Shown here: positions 24,405 to 37,850 of the stretch, piece after piece
Layout: every line of letters starts with the position of its first letter
Position numbering within the stretch: position 1 is the first letter of the stretch
From: Hydractinia symbiolongicarpus
Lineage: Eukaryota > Cnidaria > Hydrozoa > Anthoathecata > Hydractiniidae
Assembly: GCF_029227915.1 (NCBI RefSeq)
Contig: NC_079875.1
Coordinates: 2,108,001-2,172,000, forward strand
DNA: 64,000 nucleotides
Direction: 5' to 3'
Notes under the pieces: model-generated
What the model was told of the DNA's origin: nothing
The model's database searches: none
What the model saw: the letters and a program-made list of their open reading frames with translations, nothing else
Translations under genes and position numbers: made by a program

Positions 24405-27400
24405 TTACGGGAAATCGCAGGTTTTCGTTTGCCGGCGATTAAACTTCTTTTATTCAGCGTCTCATCAAAAATGAAAACATTTTTGAAAACTACAAGTCTC
24501 ATGCGTTTTAGTGGTGAAAAAATAATTTTAAAAATCGTTCGGGAAATGAGTTTACTCCCTGGGTACTTTCTTTGTATACTTTTTACTATGCGGGCCGAGT
24601 CCGGGGTTTACGGGAAATGGCGGGTTTCCGTTTGCCGGCGATTAAACTTCTTTTATTCAGCGTCTTATCAAAAATGAAAACATTTTTGAAAACTAGAAGT
24701 CTCAAGCGTTTTAGTGGTGAAAAGATAATTTAAAAAATCGTTGTGGAAATGAGTTTACTCACAGGGTACTTTCTTTGTATACATTCGACTATACGGGCCA
24801 AGCCCGGGATTTACGGGAAATCGCGGGTTTTCGTTTGCCGGCGATTAAACCACTTTCATTAAGCGTCTCATCAAAAATGAAAACATTTATGAAAACTACA
24901 AGTCTCATGCGTTTTAGTGGTGAAAAAATAATTTAAAAATTCGTTCGGGAAATGAGTTTACACCCCGGGTACTTTCTTTGTATACTTTTGACTATACGGG
25001 CCGAGTCCGAGATTTACGGGAAATCGCAGGTTTTCGTTTGCCGGCGATTAAACTTCTTTTATTCAGCGTCTCATCAAAAATGAAAACATTTTTGAAAACT
25101 ACAAGTCTCATGGGCTTTAGTGGTGAAATAATAATTTAAAAAATCGTTTGGGAAATGAGTTTACACTGGGTACTTTCTTAGTATACTTTTGACTATACGG
25201 GCCGAGTACGTGATTTACGGAAAATCGCAGGTTTTCGGTTGCCGGCGATTAAACTTCTTATATTCAGCGTCTCATCAAAAATGAAAACATTTTTAAAAAC
25301 TACAAGTCTCATGGGCTTTAGTGGTGAAATAATAATTTAAAAAAATCGTTTGGGAAATGAGTTTACTCCCTGGGTACTGTCTTTGTATACTTTTGACTAT
25401 ACGGGCCGAGTCCGGGGTTTATGGGAAATGGCGGGTTTTCGTTTGCCGGCGATTAAACTTCTTATATTCAGCGTCTCATCAAAAATGAAAACATTTTTAA
25501 AAACTACAAGTCTCATGGGCTTTAGTGGTGAAATAATAATTTAAAAAAATCGTTCGGGAAATGAGTTTACTCCCTGGGTACTTTCTTTGTATACTTTTGA
25601 CTATACGGGCCGAGTCCGGGGTTTACGGGAAATGGCGGGTTTTCGTTTGCCGGCGATTAAACTTCTTTTATTCAGCGTCTCATCAAAAATGAAAACATTT
25701 TTGAAAACTAGAAGTCTCAAGCGTTTTAGTGGTGAAAAGATAATTTAAAAAATCGTTGTGGAAATGAGTTTACTCACAGGGTACTTTCTTTGTATACATT
25801 CGACTATACGGGCAAAGCCCGGGATTTACGGGAAATCGCGGTTTTTCGTTTGCCGGCGATTAAACCACTTTCATTAAGCGTCTCATCAAAAATGAAAACA
25901 TTTCTGAAAACTACAAGTCTCATGCGTTTTAGTGGTGAAATAATAATTTAAAAAATCGTTCGGAAAATGGGTGTACACCCTGGTTACTTTCTTTGTATAC
26001 TTTTGACTATACGGGCCGTGTCCGGGATTTACGGGAAATCGCAGGTTTTCGTTTGCCGGCGATTAAACTTCTTTTATTCAGCGTCTCATCAAAAATGAAA
26101 ACATTTTTGAAAACTACAAGTCTCATGCGTTTTAGTGGTGAAAAAATAATTTTAAAAATCGTTCAGGAAATGAGTTTACTCCCTGGGTACTTTCTTTGTA
26201 TACTTTTTACTATGCGGGCCGAGTCCGGGGTTTACGGGAAATGGCGGGTTTCCGTTTGCCGGCGATTAAACTTCTTTTATTCAGCGTCTTATCAAAAATG
26301 AAAACATTTTTGAAAACTAGAAGTCTCAAGCGTTTTAGTGGTGAAAAGATAATTTAAAAAATCGTTGTGGAAATGAGTTTACTCACAGGGTACTTTCTTT
26401 GTATACTTTTGACTATACGGGCCGAGTCCAGGATTTACGGGAAGTCGCGGGTTTTCGTTTGCCGGCGATTAAACTTCTTTTATTCAGCGTCTCATCAAAA
26501 ATGAAAACATTTTTGAAAACTACAAGTCTCATGCGTTTTAGTGGTGAAAAAATAATTTCAAAAATCGTTCGGGAAATGAGTTTACACCCTGGGTACTTTC
26601 TTTGTATACTTTTGACTATACGGGCCGAGTCCGGGATTTACGGGAAATCGCAGGTTTTCGTTTGCCGGCGATTAAACTTCTTTTATTCAGCGTCTCATCA
26701 AAAATGAAAACATTTTTGAAAACTACAAGTCTCATGGGCTTTAGTGGTGAAATAATAATTTAAAAAATCGTTTGGGAAATGAGTTTACACTGGGTACTTT
26801 CTTAGTATATTTTTGACTATAGGGGCCGAGTACGGGATTTACGGGAAATCGCAGGTTTTCGTTTGCCGGCGATTAAACTTCTTTTATTCAGCGTCTCATC
26901 AAAAATGAAAACATTTTTGAAAACTACAAGTCTCATGCGTTTTAGTGGTAAAAAAATAATTTAAAAAATCGTTCGGGAAATGAGTTTACACCCTGGGTAC
27001 TCTCTTTGTATACTTTTGACTATACGGGCCGAGTCCGGGATTTACGGAAAATCGCAGGTTTTCGTTTGCCGGCAATTAAACTTCTTTTATTCAGCGTCTC
27101 ATCAAAAATGAAAACATTTTTGAAAACTACAAGTCTCATGCGTTTTAGTGGTGAAAAAATAATTTAAAAATTCGTTGTGGAAATGAGTTTACTCACAGGG
27201 TACTTTCTTTGTATACATTCGACTATACGGGCCAAGCCCGGGATTTACGGGAAATCGCAGGTTTTCGTTTGCCGGCGATTAAACCACTTTCATTAAGCGT
27301 CTCATCAAAAATGAAAACATTTATGAAAACTACAAGTCTCATGCGTTTTAGTGGTGAAAAAATAATTTAAAAATTCGTTCGGGAAATGAGTTTACACCCC

Positions 27401-30400
27401 GGGTACTTTCTTTGTATACTTTTGACTATACGGGCCGAGTCCGGGGTTTACGGGAAATGGCGGGTTTTCGTTTGCCGGCGATTAAACTTCTTTTATTCAG
27501 CGTCTCATCAAAAATGAAAACATTTTTAAAAACTACAAGTCTCATGCGTTTTAGTGGTGAAAAGATAATTTAAAAAATCGTTGTGGAAATGAGTTTACTC
27601 ACAGGGTACTTTCTTTGTATACATTCGACTATACGGGCCAAGCCCGGGATTTACGGGAAATCGCGGGTTTTCGTTTGCCGTCGATTAAACCACTTTCATT
27701 AAGCGTCTCATCAAAAATGAAAACATTTATGAAAACTACAAGTCTCATGCGTTTTAGTGGTGAAAAAATAATTTAAAAATTCGTTCGGGAAATGAGTTTA
27801 CACCCCGGGTACTTTTTTTGTATACTTTTGACTATACGGGCCGTGTCCAGGATTTACGGGAAGTCGCGGGTTTCCGTTTGCCGGCGATTAAACTTCTTTT
27901 ATTCAGCGTCTCATCAAAAAAGGAGACATTTTTGAAACTACAAGTCTCATGCGTTTTAGTGGTGAAAAAATAATTTTAAAAATCGTTGGGGAAATGAGTT
28001 TACTCCCTGGGTACTTTCTTTGTATACTTTTTACTATGCGGGCCGAGTCCGGGGTTTACGGGAAATGGCGGGTTTTCGTTTGCCGGCGATTAAACCTCTT
28101 TTATTCAGCGTCTCATCAAAAATGAAAACATTTTTGAAAACTAGAAGTCTCAAGCGTTTTAGTGGTGAAAAGATAATTTAAAAAATCGTTGTGGAAATGA
28201 GTTTACTCACAGGGTACTTTCTTTGTATACATTCGACTATACGGGCCAAGCCCGGGATTTACGGGAAATCGCGGGTTTTCGTTTGCCGGCGATTAAACCA
28301 CTTTCATTAAGCGTCTCATCAAAAATGAAAACATTTATAAAAACTACAAGTCTCATGCGTTTTAGTGGTGAAAAAATAATTTAAAAATTCGTTCGGGAAA
28401 TGAGTTTACACCCCGGGTACTTTCTTTGTATACTTTTGACTATACGGGCCGAGTCCAGGATTTACGGGAAGTCGCGGGTTTTCGTTTGCCGGTGATTAAA
28501 CTTCTTTTATTCAGCGTCTCATCAAAAATGAAAACATTTTTGAAAACTACAAGTCTCATGCGTTTTAGTGGTGAAAAAATAATTTAAAAAATCGTTCGGG
28601 AAATGAGTTTACACCCTGGGTACTTTCTTTGTATACTTTTGACTATGCAGGCCGAGTCCGGGATTTACGGGAAATGGCGGGTTTTCGTTTGCCGGCGATT
28701 AAACTTCTTATATTCAGCGTCTCATCAAAAATGAAAACATTTTTAAAAACTACAAGTCTCATGGGCTTTAGTGGTGAAATAATAATTTAAAAAATCGTTC
28801 GGGAAATGAGTTTACACCCTGGGTACTTTCTTTGTATACTTTTGACTATACGGGCCGAGTCCGGGATTTATGGGAAATCGCAGGTTTTCGTTTGCCGGCG
28901 ATTAAACTTCTTATATTCAGCGTCTCATCAAAAATGAAAACATTTTTGAAAACTAGAAGTCTCAAGCGTTTTAGTGGTGAAAAGATAATTTAAAAAATCG
29001 TTGTGGAAATGAGTTTACTCACAGGGTACTTTCTTTGTATACATTCGACTATACGGGCAAAGCCCGGGATTTACGGGAAATCGCGGTTTTTCGTTTGCCG
29101 GCGATTAAACCACTTTCATTAAGCGTCTCATCAAAAATGAAAACATTTCTGAAAACTACAAGTCTCATGCGTTTTAGTGGTGAAATAATAATTTAAAAAA
29201 TCGTTCGGGAAATGAGTGTACACCTTGGGTACTTTCTTTGTATACTTTTGACTATACGGGCCGTGTCCGGGATTTACGGGAAATCGCAGGTTTTCGTTTG
29301 CCGGCGATTAAACTTCTTTTATTCAGCGTCTCATCAAAAATGAAAACATTTTTGAAAACTAGAAGTCTCAAGCGTTTTAGTGGTGAAAAGATAATTTAAA
29401 AAATCGTTGTGGAAATGAGTTTACTCACAGGGTACTTTCTTTGTATACATTCGACTATACGGGCCAAGCCCGGGATTTACGGGAAATCGCGGGTTTTCGT
29501 TTGCCGGCGATTAAACCACTTTCATTAACCGTCTCATCAAAAATGAAAACATTTATGAAAACTACAAGTCTCATGCGTTTTAGTGGTGAAAAAATAATTT
29601 AAAAATTCGTTCGGGAAATGAGTTTACACCCCGGGTACTTTCTTTGTATACTTTTGACTATACGGGCCGAGTCCAGGATTTACGGGAAGTCGCGGGTTTT
29701 CGTTTGCCGGCGATTAAACTTCTTTTATTCAGCGTCTCATCAAAAATGAAAACATTTTTGAAAACTACAAGTCTCATGCGTTTTAGTGGTGAAAAAATAA
29801 TTTAAAAAATCGTTCGGGAAATGAGTTTACACCCTGGGTACTTTCTTTGTATACTTTTGACTATACGGGCCGAGTCCGGGATTTACGGGAAATCGCAGGT
29901 TTTCGTTTGCCGGCGATTAAACTTCTTTTATTCAGCGTCTCATCAAAAATGAAAACATTTTTGAAAACTACAAGTCTCATGGGCTTTAGTGGTGAAATAA
30001 TAATTTAAAAAATCGTTTGGGAAATGAGTTTACACTGGGTACTTTCTTAGTATACTTTTGACTATACGGGCCGAGTACGGGATTTACGGGAAATCGCAGG
30101 TTTTCGTTTGCCGGCGATTAAACTTCTTTTATTCAGCGTCTCATCAAAAATGAAAACATTTTTGAAAACTACAAGTCTCATGCGTTTTAGTGGTAAAAAA
30201 ATAATTTAAAAAATCGTTCGGGAAATGAGTTTACACCCTGGGTACTCTCTTTGTATACTTTTGACTATACGGGCCGAGTCCGGGATTTACGGAAAATCGC
30301 AGGTTTTCGTTTGCCGGCAATTAAACTTCTTTTATTCAGCGTCTCATCAAAAATGAAAACATTTTTGAAAACTACAAGTCTCATGCGTTTTAGTGGTGAA

Positions 30401-30692
30401 AAAATAATTTAAAAATTCGTTGTGGAAATGAGTTTACTCACAGGGTACTTTCTTTGTATACATTCGACTATACGGGCCAAGCCCGGGATTTACGGGAAAT
30501 CGCGGGTTTTCGTTTGCCGGCGATTAAACCACTTTCATTAAGCGTCTCATCAAAAATGAAAACATTTATGAAAACTACAAGTCTCATGCGTTTTAGTGGT
30601 GAAAAAATAATTTAAAAATTCGTTCGGGAAATGAGTTTACACCCTGGGTACTTTCTTTGTATACTTTTGACTATACGGGCCGAGTCCGAAAT
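24405..30692 (+). repeat. 6,288 bp, 31-monomer block, copy 2
   Basis: Tandem duplicate of the preceding block, apparently near identical. The monomer at the junction (around 24,369-24,530) is a hybrid. Its first half (GAGTCCGAAATTTACGGG) matches the monomer after copy 2 near 30,680. Its second half (AATTTTAAAAATCG) matches the monomer before copy 1 near 18,239. That is the expected product of unequal exchange. An assembly duplication is the alternative explanation. Confidence 0.9.
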
Positions 30693-33600
30693 TTACGGGA
30701 AATCGCAGGTTTTCGTTTGCCGGCGATTAAACTTCTTTTATTCAGCGTCTCATCAAAAATGAAAACATTTTTGAAAACTACAAGTCTCATGCGTTTTAGT
30801 GGTGAAAAAATAATTTAAAAAATCGTTCGGGAAATGAGTTTACTCCCTGGGTACTTTCTTTGTATACTTTTTACTATGCGGGCCGAGTCCGGGGTTTACG
30901 GGAAATGGCGGGTTTTCGTTTGCCGGCGATTAAACTTCTTTTATTCAGCGTCTCATCAAAAATGAAAACATTTTTGAAAACTAGAAGTCTCAAGCGTTTT
31001 AGTGGTGAAAAGATAATTTAAAAAATCGTTGTGGAAATGAGTTTACTCACAGGTTACTTTCTTTGTATACATTCGACTATACGGGCCGAGTCCGGGGTTT
31101 ACGGGAAATGGCGGGTTTTCGTTTGCCGGCGATTAAACCACTTTCAATAAGCGTCTCATCAAAAATGAAAACATTTCTGAAAACTACAAGTCTCATGCGT
31201 TTTAGTGGTGAAATAATAATTTAAAAAATCGTTCGGGAAATGAGTGTACACCCTGGGTACTTTCTTTTTATACTTTTGACTATACGGGCCGAGTCCGGGA
31301 TTTACGGGAAATCGCAGGTTTTCGTTTGCCGGCGATTAAACTTCTTTTATTCAGCGTCTCATCAAAAATGAAAACATTTTTGAAAACTACAAGTCTCATG
31401 CGTTTTAGTGGTGAAAAAATAATTTAAAAATTCGTTCGGGAAATGAGTTTACACCCCGGGTACTTTCTTTGTATACTTTTGACTATTCGGGCCGAGTCCA
31501 GGATTTACGGGAAGTCGCGGCTTTTCGTTTGCCGGCGATTAAACTTCTTTTATTCATCGTCTCATCAAAAATGAAAACATTTTTGAAAACTAGAAGTCTC
31601 AAGCGTTTTAGTGGTGAAAAGATAATTTAAAAAATCGTTGTGGAAATGAGTTTACTCACAGGGTACTTTCTTTGTATACATTCGACTATACGGGCCAAGC
31701 CCGGGATTTACGGGAAATGGCGGGTTTTCGTTTGCCGGCGATTAAACCACTTTCATTAAGCGTCTCATCAAAAATGAAAACATTTATAAAAACTACAAGT
31801 CTCATGCGTTTTAGTGGTGAAAAAATAATTTAAAAATTCGTTCGGGAAATGAGTTTACACCCCGGGTACTTTCTTTGTATACTTTTGACTATACGGGCCG
31901 AGTCCGAGATTTACGGAAAATCGCAGGTTTTCGTTTGCCGGCAATTAAACTCCTTTTATTCAGCGTCTCATCAAAAATGAAAACATTTTTAAAAACTACA
32001 AGTCTCATGCGTTTTAGTGGTGAAAAGATAATTTAAAAAACCGTTTTGGAAATGAGTTTACTCACAGGGTACTTTCTTTGTATACATTCGACTGTACGGG
32101 CCAAGCCCGGGATTTACAGGAAATCGCGGGTTTTCGTTTGCCGGCTATTAAACCACATTCATTAAGCGTCTCATCAAAAATGAAAACATTTCTGAAAACT
32201 ACAAGTCTCATGCGTTTTAGTGGTGAAAAAATAATTTAAAAATTCGTTCGGGAAATGAGTTTACACCCCGGGTACTTTCTTTGTATACTTTTGACTATAC
32301 GGGCCGAGTCCGGGGTTTACGGGAAATGGCGGGTTTTCGTTTGCCGGCGATTAAACTTTTTTTATTCAGCGTCTCATCAAAAATGAAAACATTTTTAAAA
32401 ACTACAAGTCTCATGCGTTTTAGTAGTGAAAAGATAATTTAAAAAATCGTTGTGGAAATGAGTTTACTCACAGGGTACTTTCTTTGTATACATTCGACTA
32501 TACGGGCCAAGCCCGGGATTTACGGGAAATCGCGGGTTTTCGTTTGCCGGCGATTAAACCACTTTCATTAAGCGTCTCATCAAAAATGAAAACATTTATG
32601 AAAACTACAAGTCTCATGCGTTTTAGTGGTGAAAAAATAATTTAAAAATTCGTTCGGGAAATGAGTTTACACCCCGGGTACTTTTTTTGTATACTTTTGA
32701 CTATACGGGCCGTGTCCAGGATTTACGGGAAGTCGCGGGTTTTCGTTTGCCGGCGATTAAACTTCTTTTATTCAGCGTCTCATCAAAAAAGGAGACATTT
32801 TTGAAACTACAAGTCTCATGCGTTTTAGTGGTGAAAAAATAATTTTAAAAATCGTTGGGGAAATGAGTTTACTCCCTGGGTACTTTCTTTGTATACTTTT
32901 TACTATGCGGGCCGAGTCCGGGGTTTACGGGAAATGGTGGGTTTTCGTTTGCCGGGGATTAAACTTCTTTTATTCAGCGTCTCATCAAAAATGAAAACAT
33001 TTTTTAAAACTAGAAGTCTCAAGCGTTTTAGTGGTGAAAAGATAATTTAAAAAATCGTTGTGGAAATGAGTTTACTCACAGGGTACTTTCTTTGTATACA
33101 TTCGACTATACGGGCCAAGCCCGGGATTTACGGGAAATCGCGGGTTTTCGTTTGCCGGCGATTAAACCACTTTCATTAAGCGTCTCATCAAAAATGAAAA
33201 CATTTATAAAAACTACAAGTCTCATGCGTTTTAGTGGTGAAAAAATAATTTAAAAATTCGTTCGGGAAATGAGTTTACACCCCGGGTACTTTCTTTGTAT
33301 ACTTTTGACTATACGGGCCGAGTCCAGGATTTACGGGAAGTCGCGGGTTTTCGTTTGCCGGTGATTAAACTTCTTTTATTCAGCGTCTCATCAAAAATGA
33401 AAACATTTTTGAAAACTACAAGTCTCATGCGTTTTAGTGGTGAAAAAATAATTTAAAAAATCGTTCGGGAAATGAGTTTACACCCTGGGTACTTTCTTTG
33501 TATACTTTTGACTATACGGGCCGAGTCCGGGATTTATGGGAAATCGCAGGTTTTCGTTTGCCGGCGATTAAACTTCTTATATTCAGCGTCTCATCAAAAA

Positions 33601-33928
33601 TGAAAACATTTTTGAAAACTAGAAGTCTCAAGCGTTTTAGTGGTGAAAAGATAATTTAAAAAATCGTTGTGGAAATGAGTTTACTCACAGGGTACTTTCT
33701 TTGTATACATTCGACTACACGGGCAAAGCCCGGGATTTACGGGAAATCGCGGTTTTTCGTTTGCCGGCGATTAAACCACTTTCATTAAGCGTCTCATCAA
33801 AAATGAAAACATTTCTGAAAACTACAAGTCTCATGCGTTTTAGTGGTGAAATAATAATTTAAAAAATCGTTCGGGAAATGAGTGTACACCCTGGGTACTT
33901 TCTTTGTATACTTTTGACTATACGGGCC
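30693..33928 (+). repeat. Rearranged partial copy of the 31-mer block
   Basis: After 30,815 the sequence leaves the 6,288 bp frame. From about 32,240 it follows 27,370 onward at an offset of 4,869 bp (AAAAAAGGAGACA at 27,921 and 32,790). The offset then falls to 4,666 after loss of one ACTATGCAGG monomer. It carries private changes such as GACTGTACGGG (32,092), GCCGGGGATT (32,952) and GACTACACGGG (33,714). Mosaic A/B monomers with TTTCAATAAGCG occur near 31,140. Only satellite sequence is present. Confidence 0.8.
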
Positions 33929-35954
33929 GTGTCCGGGATTTACGGGAAATCGCAGGTTTTCGTTTGCCGGCGATTAAACTTCTTTCATTCAGCGTCTCAT
34001 CAAAAATGAAAACATTTTTGAAAACTAGAAGTCTCAAGCGTTTTAGTGGTGAAAAGATAATTTAAAAAATCGTTGTGGAAATGAGTTTACTCACAGGGTA
34101 CTTTCTTTGTATACATTCGACTATACGGGCCAAGCCCGGGATTTACGGGAAATCGCGGGTTTTCGTTTGCCGGCGATTAAACCACTTTCATTAACCGTCT
34201 CATCAAAAATGAAAACATTTATGAAAACTACAAGTCTCATGCGTTTTAGTGGTGAAAAAATAATTTAAAAATTCGTTCGGGAAATGAGTTTACACCCCGG
34301 GTACTTTCTTTGTATACTTTTGACTATACGGGCCGAGTCCAAGATTTACGGGAAGTCGCGGGTTTTCGTTTGCCGGCGATTAAACTTCTTTTATTCAGCG
34401 TCTCATCAAAAATGAAAACATTTTTGAAAACTACAAGTCTCATGCGTTTTAGTGGTGAAAAAATAATTTAAAAAATCGTTCGGGAAATGAGTTTACACTC
34501 TGGGTACTTTCTTTGTATACTTTTGACTATACGGGCCGAGTCCGGGATTTACGGGAAATCGCAGGTTTTCGTTTGCCGGCGATTAAACTTCTTTTATTCA
34601 GCGTCTCATCAAAAATGAAAACATTTTTGAAAACTACAAGTCTCATGGGCTTTAGTGGTAAAATAATAATTTAAAAAATCGTTTGGGAAATGAGTTTACA
34701 CTGGGTACTTTCTTAGTATACTTTTGACTATACGGGCCGAGTACGGGATTTACGGGAAATCGCAGGTTTTCGTTTGCCGGCGATTAAACTTCTTTTATTC
34801 AGCGTCTCATCAAAAATGAAAACATTTTTGAAAACTACAAGTCTCATGCGTTTTAGTGGTAAAAAAATAATTTAAAAAATCGTTCGGGAAATGAGTTTAC
34901 ACCCTGGGTACTCTCTTTGTATACTTTTGACTATACGGGCCGTGTCCGGGATTTACGGGAAATCGCAGGTTTTCGTTTGCCGGCGATTAAACTTCTTTTA
35001 TTCAGCGTCTCATCAAAAATGAAAACATTTTTGAAAACTAGAAGTCTCAAGCGTTTTAGTGGTGAAAAGATAATTTAAAAAATCGTTGTGGAAATGAGTT
35101 TACTCACAGGGTACTTTCTTTGTATACATTCGACTATACGGGCCAAGCCCGGGATTTACGGGAAATCGCGGGTTTTCGTTTGCCGGCGATTAAACCACTT
35201 TCATTAACCGTCTCATCAAAAATGAAAACATTTATGAAAACTACAAGTCTCATGCGTTTTAGTGGTGAAAAAATAATTTAAAAATTCGTTCGGGAAATGA
35301 GTTTACACCCCGGGTACTTTCTTTGTATACTTTTGACTATACGGGCCGAGTCCAGGATTTACGGGAAGTCGCGGGTTTTCGTTTGCCGGCGATTAAACTT
35401 CTTTTATTCAGCGTCTCATCAAAAATGAAAACATTTTTGAAAACTACAAGTCTCATGCGTTTTAGTGGTGAAAAAATAATTTAAAAAATCGTTCGGGAAA
35501 TGAGTTTACACTCTGGGTACTTTCTTTGTATACTTTTGACTATACGGGCCGAGTCCGGGATTTACGGGAAATCGCAGGTTTTCGTTTGCCGGCGATTAAA
35601 CTTCTTTTATTCAGCGTCTCATCAAAAATGAAAACATTTTTGAAAACTACAAGTCTCATGGGCTTTAGTGGTGAAATAATAATTTAAAAAATCGTTTGGG
35701 AAATGAGTTTACACTGGGTACTTTCTTAGTATACTTTTGACTATACGGGCCGAGTACGGGATTTACGGGAAATCGCAGGTTTTCGTTTGCCGGCGATTAA
35801 ACTTCTTTTATTCAGCGTCTCATCAAAAATGAAAACATTTTTGAAAACTACAAGTCTCATGCGTTTTAGTGGTAAAAAAATAATTTAAAAAATCGTTCGG
35901 GAAATGAGTTTACACCCTGGGTACTCTCTTTGTATACTTTTGACTATACGGGCC
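33929..35954 (+). repeat. Tandem duplication, 1,013 bp (5 monomers)
   Basis: CCGTGTCC (33,929 and 34,942), TTAACCGTCT (34,191 and 35,204) and GGGTACTCTCTTTG (near 34,908 and 35,921) are all separated by 1,013 bp, giving two adjacent copies. Each includes the 201 bp variant, which accounts for 1,013 instead of 1,015. The copies differ at a few sites, for example GTCCAAGATT near 34,328 against GTCCAGGATT. Confidence 0.87.
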
Positions 35955-37850
35955 GAGTCCGGGATTTACGGAAAATCGCAGGTTTTCGTTTGCCGGCAAT
36001 TAAACTTCTTTTATTCAGCGTCTCATCAAAAATGAAAACATTTTTGAAAACTACAAGTCTCATGCGTTTTAGTGGTGAAAAAATAATTTAAAAATTCGTT
36101 GTGGAAATGAGTTTACACCCCGGGTACTTTCTTTGTATACATTCGACTATACGGGCCAAGCCCGGGATTTACGGGAAATGGCGGGTTTTCGTTTGCCGGC
36201 GATTAAACTTCTTTTATTCAGCGTCTCATCAAAAATGAAAACATTTTTAAAAACTACAAGTCTCATGCGTTTTAGTGGTGAAAAGATAATTTAAAAAATC
36301 GTTGTGGAAATGAGTTTACTCACAGGGTACTTTCTTTGTATACATTCGACTATACGGGCCAAGCCCGGGATTTACGGGAAATCGCGGGTTTTCGTTTGCC
36401 GGCGATTAAACCACTTTCATTAAGCGTCTCATCAAAAATGAAAACATTTATGAAAACTACAAGTCTCATGCGTTTTAGTGGTGAAAAAATAATTTAAAAA
36501 TTCGTTCGGGAAATGAGTTTACACCCCGGGTACTTTCTTTGTATACTTTTGACTATACGGGCCGTGTCCAGGATTTACGGGAAGTCGCGGGTTTTCGTTT
36601 GCCGGCGATTAAACTTCTTTTATTCAGCGTCTCATCAAAAAAGGAGACATTTTTGAAACTACAAGTCTCATGCGTTTTAGTGGTGAAAAAATAATTTAAA
36701 AAATCGTCCGGGAAATGAGTTTACTCCCTGGGTACTTTCTTTGTATACTTTTGACTAAACGGGCCGAGTCCGGGGTTTACGGGAAATGGCGGGTTTTCGT
36801 TTGCCGGCGATTAAACTTCTTTTATTCAGCGTCTCATCAAAAATGAAAACATTTTTGAAAACTAGAAGTCTCAAGCGTTTTAGTGGTGAAAAGATAATTT
36901 TAAAAATCGTTGTGGAAATGAGTTTACTCACAGGGTACTTTCTTTGTATACATTCGACTATACGGGCCGAGTCCGGGGTTTACGGGAAATGGCGGGTTTT
37001 CGTTTGCCGGCGATTAAACCACTTTCAATAAGCGTCTCATCAAAAATGAAAACATTTCTGAAAACTACAAGTCTCATGCGTTTTAGTGGTGAAATAATAA
37101 TTTTAAAAATCGTTCGGGAAATGAGTGTACACCCTGGGTACTTTCTTTGTATACTTTTGACTATACGGGCCGAGTCCGGGATTTACGGGAAATCGCAGGT
37201 TTTCGTTTGCCGGCGATTAAACTTCTTTTAGTCAGCGTCTCATCAAAAATGAAAACATTTTTGAAAACTACAAGTCTCATGCGTTTTAGTGGTGAAAAAA
37301 TAATTTAAAAATTCGTTCGGGAAATGAGTTTACACCCCGGGTACTTTCTTTGTATACTTTTGACTATACGGGCCGAGTCCAGGATTTACGGGAAGTCGCG
37401 GGTTTTCGTTTGCCGGCGATTAAACTTCTTTTATTCAGCGTCTCATCAAAAATGAAAACATTTTTGAAAACTAGAAGTCTCAAGCGTTTTAGTGGTGAAA
37501 AGATAATTTAAAAAATCGTTGTGGAAATGAGTTTACTCACAGGGTACTTTCTTTGTATACATTCGACTATACGGGCCAAGCCCGGGATTTACGGGAAATG
37601 GCGGGTTTTCGTTTGCCGGCGATTAAACCACTTTCATTAAGCGTCTCATCAAAAATGAAAACATTTATAAAAACTACAAGTCTCATGCGTTTTAGTGGTG
37701 AAAAAATAATTTAAAAATTCGTTCGGGAAATGAGTTTACACCCCGGGTACTTTCTTTGTATACTTTCGACTATACGGGCCGAGTCCAGGATTTACGGGAA
37801 GTCGCGGGTTTTCGTTTGCCGGCGATTAAACTTCTTTTATTCAGCGTCTC
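35955..37850 (+). repeat. Satellite stretch reusing earlier blocks
   Basis: 36.1-36.7 kb matches 32.2-32.8 kb at an offset of 3,852 bp (AAAAAAGGAGACA at 32,790 and 36,642). About 36.75-37.73 kb matches 30.85-31.85 kb at an offset of 5,881 bp (mosaic monomer with TTTCAATAAGCG). A unit near 36,120-36,220 is B-like in its first half and A-like in its second half. No non-satellite sequence. Confidence 0.8.
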
